Of a DNA stretch of 64,000 nt, positions 23,819 through 32,045 are shown piece after piece (position 1 is the first letter of the stretch; each line of letters starts with the position of its first letter). Under the pieces are notes generated by a model that ran no database searches, was not told the origin of the DNA, and worked only from the letters and a program-made list of their open reading frames with translations. The stretch covers positions 15,939 to 79,938 of the forward strand of contig CACRSC010000059.1 in NCBI GenBank assembly GCA_902651635.1, given 5' to 3'. This stretch comes from Mastigamoeba balamuthi. Its lineage: Eukaryota > Evosea > Mastigamoebida > Mastigamoebidae. The position numbers were made by a program, and so were the translations under genes.

Positions 23819-26351
23819 ATGTCGGAGAAGTCGGCGCCGGCGCAGAAGGTGCAGTGGCTGGACGCGTTCAGCGACCCGGTGGCCAACGTGCGGGCCTACT
23901 CGAGCGGGCTGGAGCTGGCGGCCCTCGACGACAACGGCGAGAACAGGCTCGTCGTCGCCGACCTCTCGGGCAAGCTCCGCGTCTACGCAGACGTCAGGCT
24001 CGCCTCGGAGAACGTCCTCCTCGACGCCCCGGTCGCCATGTGCTCCTACTGTGCGCAGGGCCCGCTTTACGTGTGCGGTTGCCGTCAGAGCTCCAAAAAT
24101 AGCTGCATCCTATTTATAGATTCCCTGGGATAAGCGGATTGTTCTTGGGACAGCCCCTGTCCCAAGAATGGAAAATAGTGTATTACGTGTGCTCCTACTG
24201 CGCGCAGGGCCCGCTTTACGTGTGCGGTTGCCGTCAGAGCTCCAAAAATAGCTGCATCCCATTTATAGATTCCCTGGGATATCTCAACAAAAACACAACT
24301 GGGGGGTCAACCAACCAACACACCCATGCTGAGTGGTCGTTTGTTTTTTGAGACATGGACGAGGGAGTGCCGCACATCCCCGTGGTGGCCGTGGCGACGT
24401 CGATCGCGGTGTACGTGTACCGCGGCATGCGGCCCTTCTACAAGTTCGCTGTCCCCCCGCTGCCGCTGCACGCGCAGGAGGCGGCCGTCTGGGACGACCT
24501 CACCGAGGCGCGCTGCGACGTGCAGTCGGCCCACGACAAGCTGCACGAGCTCCGCCAGCGTGGCGTGGCGCTGACCCCGCGCTCGCTCGACTTCCTGGAC
24601 CTCGAGGGCGCAGACAAGCTCGAGGTCTTCGCTCGGGAGCACAGGCACGCTCTCCCTCACGCTCACAGCGGCGTGGTTTCAATTGCATTTGCGGGGGCCG
24701 CCCAACCGCTGCATTGGCGAATCGGAGCACACAGCTCTGGGCTGGGGTCGCGCGTTGTGACAGTCATACTCAGTCTTCTTCGGGCCCCATCAGCTTTCTT
24801 TCTCTTGAATGAGTCGGTGACGCACAATTGAATTGCAAGAGCTTGCAATCAATTAAGTGTGAGTTGCATTGTCACTCATTTCTCCCTGACACTAACAGCA
24901 CTGCGCCAGGACTAAACTGCAGCCTGCGAGCACGTGCTTGACATGCATGTCTGTTCTGCAGAAGAACAAGGAGGACCCCAGGGCGGTGGGCTGCCTGATT
25001 CTGGGAACAGAGGCCGCGCAGGTGCTGATACTGGAGCCCAACGCGAGCTCCGTGCTGCACAAGATACAGCTCAAGTCGCAGCCCGTCTTCATGGCCTGCG
25101 CCGGGCTGCTCGAGGTCGAGTACCGCATCGTCGTCGCGTGCCGCAACAGATGCGTCTACACCATCAAGAACGGCGAGGTCAGCGGGGTTGCGATCGAGCT
25201 CGAGGTACAGCCAGTCGCCCTTGTCATCGTGAACAAGCGTACGCCCAGACTTCATCAAAAATACCCCCTCCACTGTTAATGGCAATTGACAACAATTCAA
25301 ATGGGGCTTCAGATATCTTCGTGGGGTGCATGAACTCGACGGTGCAGGCGTACCAGATCAGGGGCAGGAAGTCGTACACGCTGTACATGCCGGCACCTGT
25401 GCTGGCGATGGAGCTGCTGCACCACCCGCTGACCAACAGCAAGGCCCTGCTTGTCTCGCTGGGCAACAGCGAGGTGCGCCTGTACAACGAGGCCAACAAG
25501 TCCCTCATCTCGGTCATCAAGATGGAGAGCCCCGTCATGGCCATGCGCTTTGGCCAGTGCGTCTTCTCTCCTGTTTTCCTTTGATGTACAAGAGGCAATT
25601 GAACGATAATGGCAGCTCCTTTTATTGCCGGGGATGTGCTAACCGAAGCGCTGCAGGTATGGGCGCGAGAGAGGGGTTCTGGTGTTGGTCACACAGAACG
25701 GGGCCCTCGAGATGAAGATCCTCTCCAGGGCCTCTACGAACCTCCAGGCCTTCGCCGGTCTCACAGGGCCGCCGCCCGAGCAGGAGATCCCGCTGAAGAT
25801 CCCCAAGAAGACGAGCCTCTACGTCGAGCAGACACAGCGCGAGCGCGAGCATGCAGCCGACATGCACACCGCGTTCCAGCGCGAGCTCTACAGGCTGCGC
25901 CTCAACACCGCCCGCGCCTACGTCAAGGTCATGACAGACCAGCAGGGCCCAATCAGCTACTATGCCGGCTCCTCTCTGAGGCTCAGGTTCGACTTTAGTG
26001 GCCCATATCAATTGAAGATGCTCAATAATGACGACGCGCAGTGCAAACGTGCAGGGTCTTGGCCCGGTGTACCGCCTGCGCCTGTTCATAGAGAACACGG
26101 GAAAGAGGACGATCTGCGGGGTGCCGATCATCTTCTCGTACAACCACCTGCTGTACAGAGTCAAGAGGCCCTACGGCGAGCTGCCGGTGCTGGTGCCAGG
26201 GCTGCCGTACCACTTCGAGGCCAAGGTCACCTGCATGGACGACCGCGGAGCCACGGAGCCCATCACGGTGTTCGTCTGCAGTGCGCAGTCGTCGCTGCCC
26301 ATCATCATGGCCGTCGTCCAGATGCCCCTCACTGACTTCCTCTTTGCCTGA
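23819..26351 (+). CDS. BBS1: BBS1, BBSome subunit
   Basis: Six exons: 23819-24050, 24353-24672, 24923-25238, 25313-25556, 25657-25986 and 26042-26351. All junctions keep frame and give 583 aa, close to the 593 aa of human BBS1. Conserved blocks: KVQWLDAFSDPVANVRAYSS, SIAVYVYRGMRPFYKFAVP, GCLILGTEAAQVLILEPNAS, ACRNRCVYTIKNGEV, VGCMNSTVQAYQIRGRKSY, KKTSLYVEQTQREREHAADM and NVQGLGPVYRLRLFIENTGK. The family forms a beta-propeller followed by an adaptin-ear-like domain. In the BBSome it takes part in membrane-protein traffic in cilia and contacts ARL6, so the organism is expected to build cilia. The 5' end lies about 290 bp from the divergent GH125 start, so they may share a promoter region. The edge between exons 2 and 3 is the least certain. 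Confidence 0.95.
24040..24282 (+). repeat. Direct duplication across the BBS1 exon 1 donor
   Basis: Bases 24040-24133 recur at 24189-24282 with three or so differences. The unit covers the last 11 bases of exon 1, the donor GTGCGC, and about 80 bases of intron. In the second copy the donor reads GCGCGC, a possible GC-type decoy. Confidence 0.8.
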
Positions 26352-26912
26352 CGAGCCAGAAGGGTAAAAACAATGCCCAGTTCATTTGGAATGGTCATTC
26401 ACTGTCTGTCATTCACTATGGATTCGAAAATGGGCAGAATTGTGAAAAAAGGAGATGTTTCTTTGGCAAATAATTGTTATCAATGGTGAGGCACACATAC
26501 TATCAGGCTATCAGCCCAGACCACGAGAGACAAGCCTACAGGTGTACTCTACCAGGTCGAAGCCCCATCCAACTGGATTGAGTCCCTTGTTCTGGAAGCA
26601 GACTCGAATGTCTTGTGAATATCAACACTTGACGTGTTCCTTATGTCAATTCGATGTGATTGAATTCCCTGAAAGGAGAATTGTATAGAATCCGATACAG
26701 TCTGCAGAAGGAACATTGTGACATAAAAACGGACACCTCGAACAAACAAACTCAAAATAGGATTATTGCAAGGAAGGATAAAGACTATGATCGGAATCGC
26801 ATGCTTCTAAAGAAGCCAGCACAATCCCCGTGTTTTGTATTGTATCTGTGCTTCCATTATTGTCTTCTATTCAGTTCATCACCTGCAGCACTCAGACATC
26901 TCAGCAGCACCA
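26352..26912. other. Intergenic low-GC gap
   Basis: Separates the 3' end of BBS1 from the TM2 gene on the same strand. No domain or plausible exon was found. It presumably contains the BBS1 polyadenylation region and the TM2 promoter. Confidence 0.4.
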
Positions 26913-27458
26913 ATGCCGGAGGAGAAGGACCTCGGGATAGCCTATCTGCTGTGGGTCGTGGGTGGCTTTGGCATCTGGGGCATCCAGAGGTGCTACATCG
27001 GGGACATTGGGCTGGGCGTTGCCTACTTCTTCACGGGCGGCTTATTCGGGATCGGCTCCACCCTCGATCTCTGCCTCCTCCCCAGTGCTGTGGCCCGTGC
27101 CAACCGCAAGGACAAAGCTGCAGTGGCTGTTGCCCCAGCACCTGTGCGATCTCTCGTGCCTCCAATCCTCTACATCATTCTCTTTGAAAGCCCCGACTTC
27201 ATTTTTGTGAAAAACTCAAGGTCTCTGGCAAGTGCACTCACTAACACCGGATTGCAGGCTGGCCCGATCGTCATCCAGATGACCAACAACACGGTGCAGC
27301 AGCAGGTGGCTCCGCCTCCGCAGCCGCTGTTCCAGCCCGTGATGGCGATGCCCGCAGTTCCCGTCGTCCCCGCAGTCCCCGCATACCCTGTCGTCCCCAC
27401 AGCCCCTCCTGCCTACCCCGCATACCCGGCGTACCCCGTCCCTGGAGCCGTCAGCTAG
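26913..27458 (+). CDS. TM2-domain membrane protein
   Basis: Two exons, 26913-27143 and 27258-27458, with a 114-nt intron (CCT|GTGCGA ... TTGCAG|GCT; branch CTCACTAACACC), giving 143 aa. The start MPEEKDLGIAYLLW is the ATG adjacent to the domain; an upstream in-frame ATG at 26835 is less likely. The TM2 domain spans about residues 7-55: AYLLWVVGGFGIWGIQRCYI, then YFFTGGLFGIGSTLDLCLLP, two membrane helices. The tail is Pro/Val/Ala/Tyr-rich, with repeated PAYP units at the C-terminus. Prokaryotic and eukaryotic TM2 proteins are widespread; the cellular role is not known here. Confidence 0.85.
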   Translation: MPEEKDLGIAYLLWVVGGFGIWGIQRCYIGDIGLGVAYFFTGGLFGIGSTLDLCLLPSAVARANRKDKAAVAVAPAPVRSLVPPILYIILFESPDFIFVKNSRSLASALTNTGLQAGPIVIQMTNNTVQQQVAPPPQPLFQPVMAMPAVPVVPAVPAYPVVPTAPPAYPAYPAYPVPGAVS

Positions 27459-27641
27459 CCCCGCGGGGATCCTCGGGGTGCCGGCGGGAGCCCCTCGAGG
27501 AGACGGGGAACACACACCAGCGCAGAGGCGCAGGACACACAGAGCACAGCAGCAGAAAAACAACGGAGACAGTGGGGACCGAGGGGCTAGTGTTGCACTG
27601 CCGTGTCGTCCAGTGGTAGCCCGCTGGGCTGGAGGCCCCCT

Positions 27642-28193
27642 CTACCTGCGGGGGGGCATCTGGAGCTGCATCTGCTGGGCGGTGGGGCTGGAGGAGCCGT
27701 CGTCCTGCGACCACTGCCGCGCGCTCACGTTGGGCATCTCCGTGAACAGCATGCAGAACTCCCCCGTGCGCTCCAGCACGCCCCGCTGCCCCCTGTACAG
27801 CGTCACCGCCCCCTTGTGCACGCTCGTGTAGCCCCCGTGCAGCCTCACTGCTCGCAAGATGAAAAATCAGTTGATATTCCTGGCGCCGAAATATCGCGAT
27901 ACTACAGAAAAATCCCAGTAGAATATCTGGGGAGATATCGGGACATGGGGTACGGCACCGATGTCGCCGGGCTGGAGGGCGTCGCCGGCGTCGTCGTAGA
28001 GGAGGAGGTTGACGCAGGCGGTGTAGTCTGCGACGCGGAACTGGTAGAGGGCGTGGGCGTCCTTGGTGAGGATGGGCGGCTGCTTGTCGAGCACAATGAA
28101 CGCGCAGTTGACCACCTTCAGACTCGGCCCCAGCTCCGCGATCTTGTACGTCCGCTCCCCGCTCGCCCCCGCAGGCCGCGCCATCGCCATCAT
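27642..28193 (-). CDS. SOSS complex subunit B-like OB-fold ssDNA-binding protein
   Basis: Exon 1 is 27959-28193 and exon 2 is 27642-27850; the 108-nt intron has donor ATCG|GTGCCG and acceptor GCGAG|CAGTGAGG. The product is about 147 aa. It contains the single OB-fold of hSSB1/NABP proteins: SLKVVNCAFIVLDKQPPILT, FRVADYTACVNLLLYDDAGD, LQPGDI, then GGYTSVHKGAVTLYRGQRG and FCMLFTEMPNVS, matching the family's GEFCMVYSEVPNFSE ending. The family binds single-stranded DNA and works in double-strand-break repair and snRNA-linked Integrator functions. It converges on the TM2 gene (184-bp gap). Either of the first two in-frame Met codons could be used. Confidence 0.88.
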
Positions 28194-28301
28194 CGCCGCT
28201 CTCTGCCCGCTGCCGCCGGATCACATAAGAAAACCGCATAAAACGCGATATTTCACGTGATTCACGCGGGAAGAAATCACGTAGATTTCGGTTGAAAAAG
28301 A

Positions 28302-28374
28302 CGCCGACCGAGGGGGTCGAACCCTCGACCACACGGTTAAGAGCCGTGCGCTCTACCGACTGAGCTAGGTCGGC
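28302..28374 (-). tRNA. tRNA-Lys (CUU)
   Basis: A complete cloverleaf reads on the minus strand. The 7-bp acceptor GCCGACC/GGTCGGC is perfect; the D arm is GCTC..GAGC; the anticodon stem is CACGG/CCGTG with loop CTCTTAA, anticodon CTT; the T arm GAGGG/CCCTC has loop TTCGACC. The discriminator is G and CCA is not encoded. There is no intron. The internal A and B boxes are intact. Confidence 0.97.
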
Positions 28375-28480
28375 TTACGAACAATGAAGAGCAGTGTCTG
28401 CCGCCATTCCGAACCGCCCGCCCTAGTTCCCCATATCTTCCCCAGAATCTCAGCGGAAATCGGAGCGAATCTTTCGCAGA

Positions 28481-29192
28481 ATGGTGGTCTACGCGGTGCA
28501 CATCTTCTGGTGCGCGGGCCAGGGCGACGCCACGCGGGCGGTGCAGGCGGCGGCCGCGTACTCGCTGGGGGCCCTCAGCGTGCTGCAGCGGCGCGGGGCC
28601 CGCGAGGTGGTCCTCTTCGGCAGCCGCACCGTCGCCGAGCGCATCCCCCCCGCCCAGCGCCTCGTCGTCGGCATCCAGCACCAGTTCTCCTGCCACGCCT
28701 ACCTCACCCCCTCCAAGGCACCGCGTCCCGCGTCTCCGCGCCCCTTTTCCAGTTTCCCTCACCCGCCGGGAATCGAACCGCGGACCCCGCGCTTGGCAGG
28801 TCGCTGTCACTGTCACGACGGACAGCGACTACCCGCAGTCGGCGGCGTTTGCGCTGCTGGGCCAGGCGCTGCAGGCGTTTGTGTCGCGGCACGGGCAGGC
28901 AGCGAGCAGCCCCGCGGACGCGTCGCTTGCGGTGCCCGAGCTGGAGGCGCTGCTCTCGCGGTACCAGCGGCCCACGGCGCTCTCCGAGGCCGAGGCCGGG
29001 GGCAGGGTCGCTGCGGTGCAGGCGCTGGTCGACCAGACGCGCGCGGTGGTCGCCAAGAACGTCGAGGACCTCCTGCGCAGGGGCGAGCGCCTCGAGACGC
29101 TCGTCGACCGCACCGACCAGCTCAGCGCCAGCACAAAGGTCTTCGTCCGCGGCTCCCGCAAGGCCGGCCGCTCCTGCTGCCTCCTCATGTAG
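28481..29192 (+). CDS. YKT6: YKT6 R-SNARE
   Basis: Exon 1 is 28481-28717 and exon 2 is 28800-29192, with an 82-nt intron whose donor is GC (AAG|GCACCG) and acceptor GGCAG|GTCGCT. Splicing gives YLTPSK|VAVTVTTDSDYPQSAAF, matching the longin domain of YKT6 (the human protein has VVIADNEYPSRVAF). The R-SNARE helix follows (VQALVDQTRAVVAKNVEDLL, RRGERLETLVDRTDQL) with the central Arg. The C-terminus is SCCLLM, a double-cysteine lipidation motif like CCAIM in human YKT6. The protein, about 209 aa, mediates Golgi, endosome and autophagosome fusion. The unspliced frame running to 29212 is an artefact. Confidence 0.93.
28754..28799 (-). other. tRNA 3'-half-like sequence in the YKT6 intron
   Basis: Antisense to the gene, the intron reads CTGCCAAGCGCGGGGTCCGC then GGTTCGATTCCCGGCGGGTG. 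This resembles the anticodon-to-T-arm half of tRNA-Gly(GCC), with a perfect B-box GGTTCGATTCC. The T stem has two mismatches and the 5' half is absent (exon 2 lies there). It is probably a tRNA relic that has become the 3' part of an intron. Confidence 0.5.
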
Positions 29193-29628
29193 CGCCTCGC
29201 ACCGCCTCGTGACGCGTCTCTCGCGACGTCGCGACACTCGCATGCGCCACGGACGGGGCGCCACACGCCCCACTGGCCACATCGCGTGTAGCAAATCAAT
29301 TGTATCTGCGTACGCTTCCCCAGTGGTCACACTGCGACGACAGTCACAACACACACACACCACCACCATCAATTTAACACAAGTAGCACGCCGTCGTTGC
29401 TCTCTGCGTCCAACAGCTTTCAGACCGGCCTCAGAGATGAGTGTTGTCTGTCTGGTGTGGTTAGTGTTGTCTCCCAAAGGAAGTACCCATCGACCTTCCA
29501 GTTCGCGCCAAAAACACAAGGTACACCCGCCTTTGCATGCACTGGGTTCTCTACGTCACCATAATCAACGTCACGGCGGAGATATTGTGAAGATATCAAA
29601 CGGAAAACAAACTCTCAACGCTCGGGCC
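29193..29628. other. Intergenic, short CA/CCA repeat
   Basis: Holds a short CA-rich microsatellite near 29348-29366 and one CAATTG motif. It would contain the YKT6 3' UTR and the promoter of the SDR gene. No coding support. Confidence 0.4.
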
Positions 29629-30474
29629 ATGGCAGACCTCCAGGGCCGCACGTTCCTCGTGACGGGCTCCACCGACGGCATCGGCAGGCACACCGCCGTC
29701 CTCCTGGCCCGCGCCGGCGCCCGCGTGCTCGTGCACGGCCGCAGCCCCGACGCCTGCGAACGGGCCCTCGCGGACGTCCGCTCCGCCGCGGCCTCGGGCG
29801 GCGCCCCCGAGCCTTGCGCGATCGTCGCCGACCTCTCGAGCCTCTCGGCAGTCCGCGCCCTCGCTGGCGAGGCTCGGGCTCGCTGCGGCGGGCGCCTGGA
29901 CGCGCTGGTGAACAACGCGGGCTGCTGGGCCCCGCGCCTGCTCCTGACGGCCGACGGCCTCGAGTCCACGTTCCAGGTCCACGTGGCCGCGCCCTGGCTG
30001 CTCGCCTGCCTCCTGCGGGGCGCCCTGCGAGCCTCGGGCCCGCGCCCGCGCGTCGTCAACGTGTCGTCCATCTCGCACGGGGCCCGCGTGGAGCTGGCGG
30101 ACCTGCGGTACGAGCGGCGGGGCTACGAGGTCCACGAGGCCTACTCGGCGGCCAAGACGGCGGTGCTGCAGGCCACGGCGGGCATGGCGGCGCGTATGCC
30201 CTGGGCCAGCGTCTGCGCCATCGACCCGGGGACCGTCAACACCAAGATGCTGCTCGCGGGGTGGGGGCCCTGCGGCTGCGAGGTCTGCGACGCCGGCGAC
30301 GAGTTCTGGGCGGCGACGGACGAGCGCGTGGGGGCGTCGACCGGGGGCTACTACGTCGACAGGAGGCCCGCGAGGCCCTGCAGCCACGCGACCGACCCGC
30401 AGGCGTGCCAGCAGCTCTGGTCGCTGCTGGAGCGCGTGACGGGCGAGACGTGGCCCAGCGACGTGCCCTCATGA
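29629..30474 (+). CDS. Short-chain dehydrogenase/reductase
   Basis: A single exon of 281 aa; the ATG at 29629 sits just before the first beta strand, and the longer frame upstream is not supported. Classical SDR motifs are all visible: the cofactor loop TGSTDGIG (residues about 13-20), NNAG at about 104, the catalytic Ser in NVSSIS, and YSAAK as the YxxxK pair at about 175-179, followed by PGTVNT. HGRS after the second strand favours NADP. The closest known group by pattern is the retinol-dehydrogenase / WWOX / DHRS12-like SDRs acting on lipids or retinoid-like carbonyls; the substrate is unknown. The C-terminal extension is Cys-containing (GWGPCGCEVCD). Confidence 0.9.
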   Translation: MADLQGRTFLVTGSTDGIGRHTAVLLARAGARVLVHGRSPDACERALADVRSAAASGGAPEPCAIVADLSSLSAVRALAGEARARCGGRLDALVNNAGCWAPRLLLTADGLESTFQVHVAAPWLLACLLRGALRASGPRPRVVNVSSISHGARVELADLRYERRGYEVHEAYSAAKTAVLQATAGMAARMPWASVCAIDPGTVNTKMLLAGWGPCGCEVCDAGDEFWAATDERVGASTGGYYVDRRPARPCSHATDPQACQQLWSLLERVTGETWPSDVPS

Positions 30475-31852
30475 GACCTCTCGGCCCCTCCCACTGGCAG
30501 GCACCCATCAGCCTGCTTTGTGGGACAGTGTGAGTGCTGAACGCGGCAGGCACTAATCAGTCGGGGCAGCTGCGGAGAAGCCGGCAAATGAAACACTGCT
30601 GAGTGGTCTCTCCAGTATTCTGTGGTGTCTCCACGGTTCGAGAAGAACTTGCTGTGTGGTGTCACAAGGGGCGCGGAGCACTGGCCAGCTGCGATGAAGA
30701 TGCTTCAAAGCCACTCATTTGTGTGAGGCAAGACCAGATGCGGACAATCAAGTTCTCCGGGGGCAACTCACAGTAACATCGAGCTGCTCCTTTTATCTCT
30801 GCATGAATCGCCTTCGTGAGATGTTCGTGTTGCAGCAGCTCATTGGTCATTCTCTCAAAAAAGCCATACAAGGAATTGAGTGACACTACGAGTGACCAGT
30901 CACACCTGCAAATCACCTACGCTGCACATCGTTGAGAACGATGCACCTGTTGGTGCAATCCATACAGTTTGCAGGGCCACAGGAGGAGAGGAGGAGACAC
31001 AGAATCCTGGTCGTGTTGCTCGGCATCAGCTTACACTCTGTCAACAGGGGCACTCCCGGTATAGTCTGTCATATCAGGCGGTGCCACCTTGTGTGGCATC
31101 ATCGTCCAGTTGGTGACGACGGGCTCCGCGTGCTGAAGGACCTCCCCTCATCCGAGTTATGACGTGACTCGTGTGCCCTCTGATGCAGGTCCGGGTGAGC
31201 TGGGGCTCATGGGCTCACCCAGTAGAGCATAACGCATGGACGAGTTTCGTGCAGCACACCAGGCAACGACCACAAGCTCGTGTGACAGGAGTTTGCAGTG
31301 TACACCAATCACAGGTCCAGCCGAAGACCACTTGACTGGCATGCAATCTGGCTCGGCACCCCGGCAGCAAGCAACATGCAGCAATCGCAGTGGACCCCAA
31401 AGGAAGCAATGAGCACTGCGGAGGGACCTCCTTACAGTGCCAGTAGAAACACTGATTTTGTGCCACGGACAAGGCAGTTGGCAGAGATGAGACACACACC
31501 GACACTCTTACTAGTGACTGGGGGATTTGACCTCAACCTATCGATATTGATTCCGATGTAGGATTTCACACGACAAGAATTGCCTGCGTTGAGTCACAGG
31601 ATGCGGCACGACGATGCTTGATTCTTTCAAGTAACTTCCTGCTTCCAGGCTGCAACATCGCATCCTCAGAGTCGCCCTCACCACTTCCTGTATCTGTGCT
31701 GCCAGGGCACCGAGCGGCTCCTTGAACCCTCGGCGCAGCTGCTCGAGTGGTTCAGCCGTCGGCCATACCGTAGTATTCGCGCTGCTTCCCGAGGCCTGAG
31801 GAGCCACTTGGCCCCGTGGGACATAACACGAGCACCCGACCAGCCACAGTTG
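30475..31852. other. Intergenic stretch without supported gene
   Basis: Mixed-GC DNA between the SDR gene and the 3' side of the F-box/LRR gene. The longest open frames (about 110 codons or less) show no recognisable domain. Confidence 0.35.
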
Positions 31853-32045
31853 CAGGGCATGCAAAGCCCCAGGCCCCCAGATCCCAGGCTCTTTGTTCGG
31901 TCCAGAGAGAGGGCGAGCGAGCACAGACTCGCCTTCCAATGCTCAACCCGCAGGGCATGCAGGCGCCCTGGCCCCCAGACCCCAGCTCTTTGTTCGTACC
32001 AGCGAGGGCGAGCGGGCGCAGACTCGCCTCCTTCCTCTGCTCAGA
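31853..32045. repeat. Tandem duplication (about 97 bp x 2)
   Basis: GCAGGGCATGCA at about 31853 starts a unit that repeats from about 31951: both contain CCCAGGCTCTTTGTTCG or close variants, GAGGGCGAGCG and GCAGACTCGCCT. The second unit runs into the stop region of the F-box/LRR gene at 32041, so the duplication lies in its 3' UTR. Confidence 0.7.

Noticed and set aside
27600-27660. tRNA-like stretch GTCGTCCAGTGGTAGCCCGC
   Set aside because: No pairing acceptor or T arm; it covers the SOSS-B stop region.
28384-30474. 696-codon frame fusing YKT6 and SDR regions
   Set aside because: It runs through the YKT6 exons in the wrong frame; the SDR domain starts cleanly at 29629.
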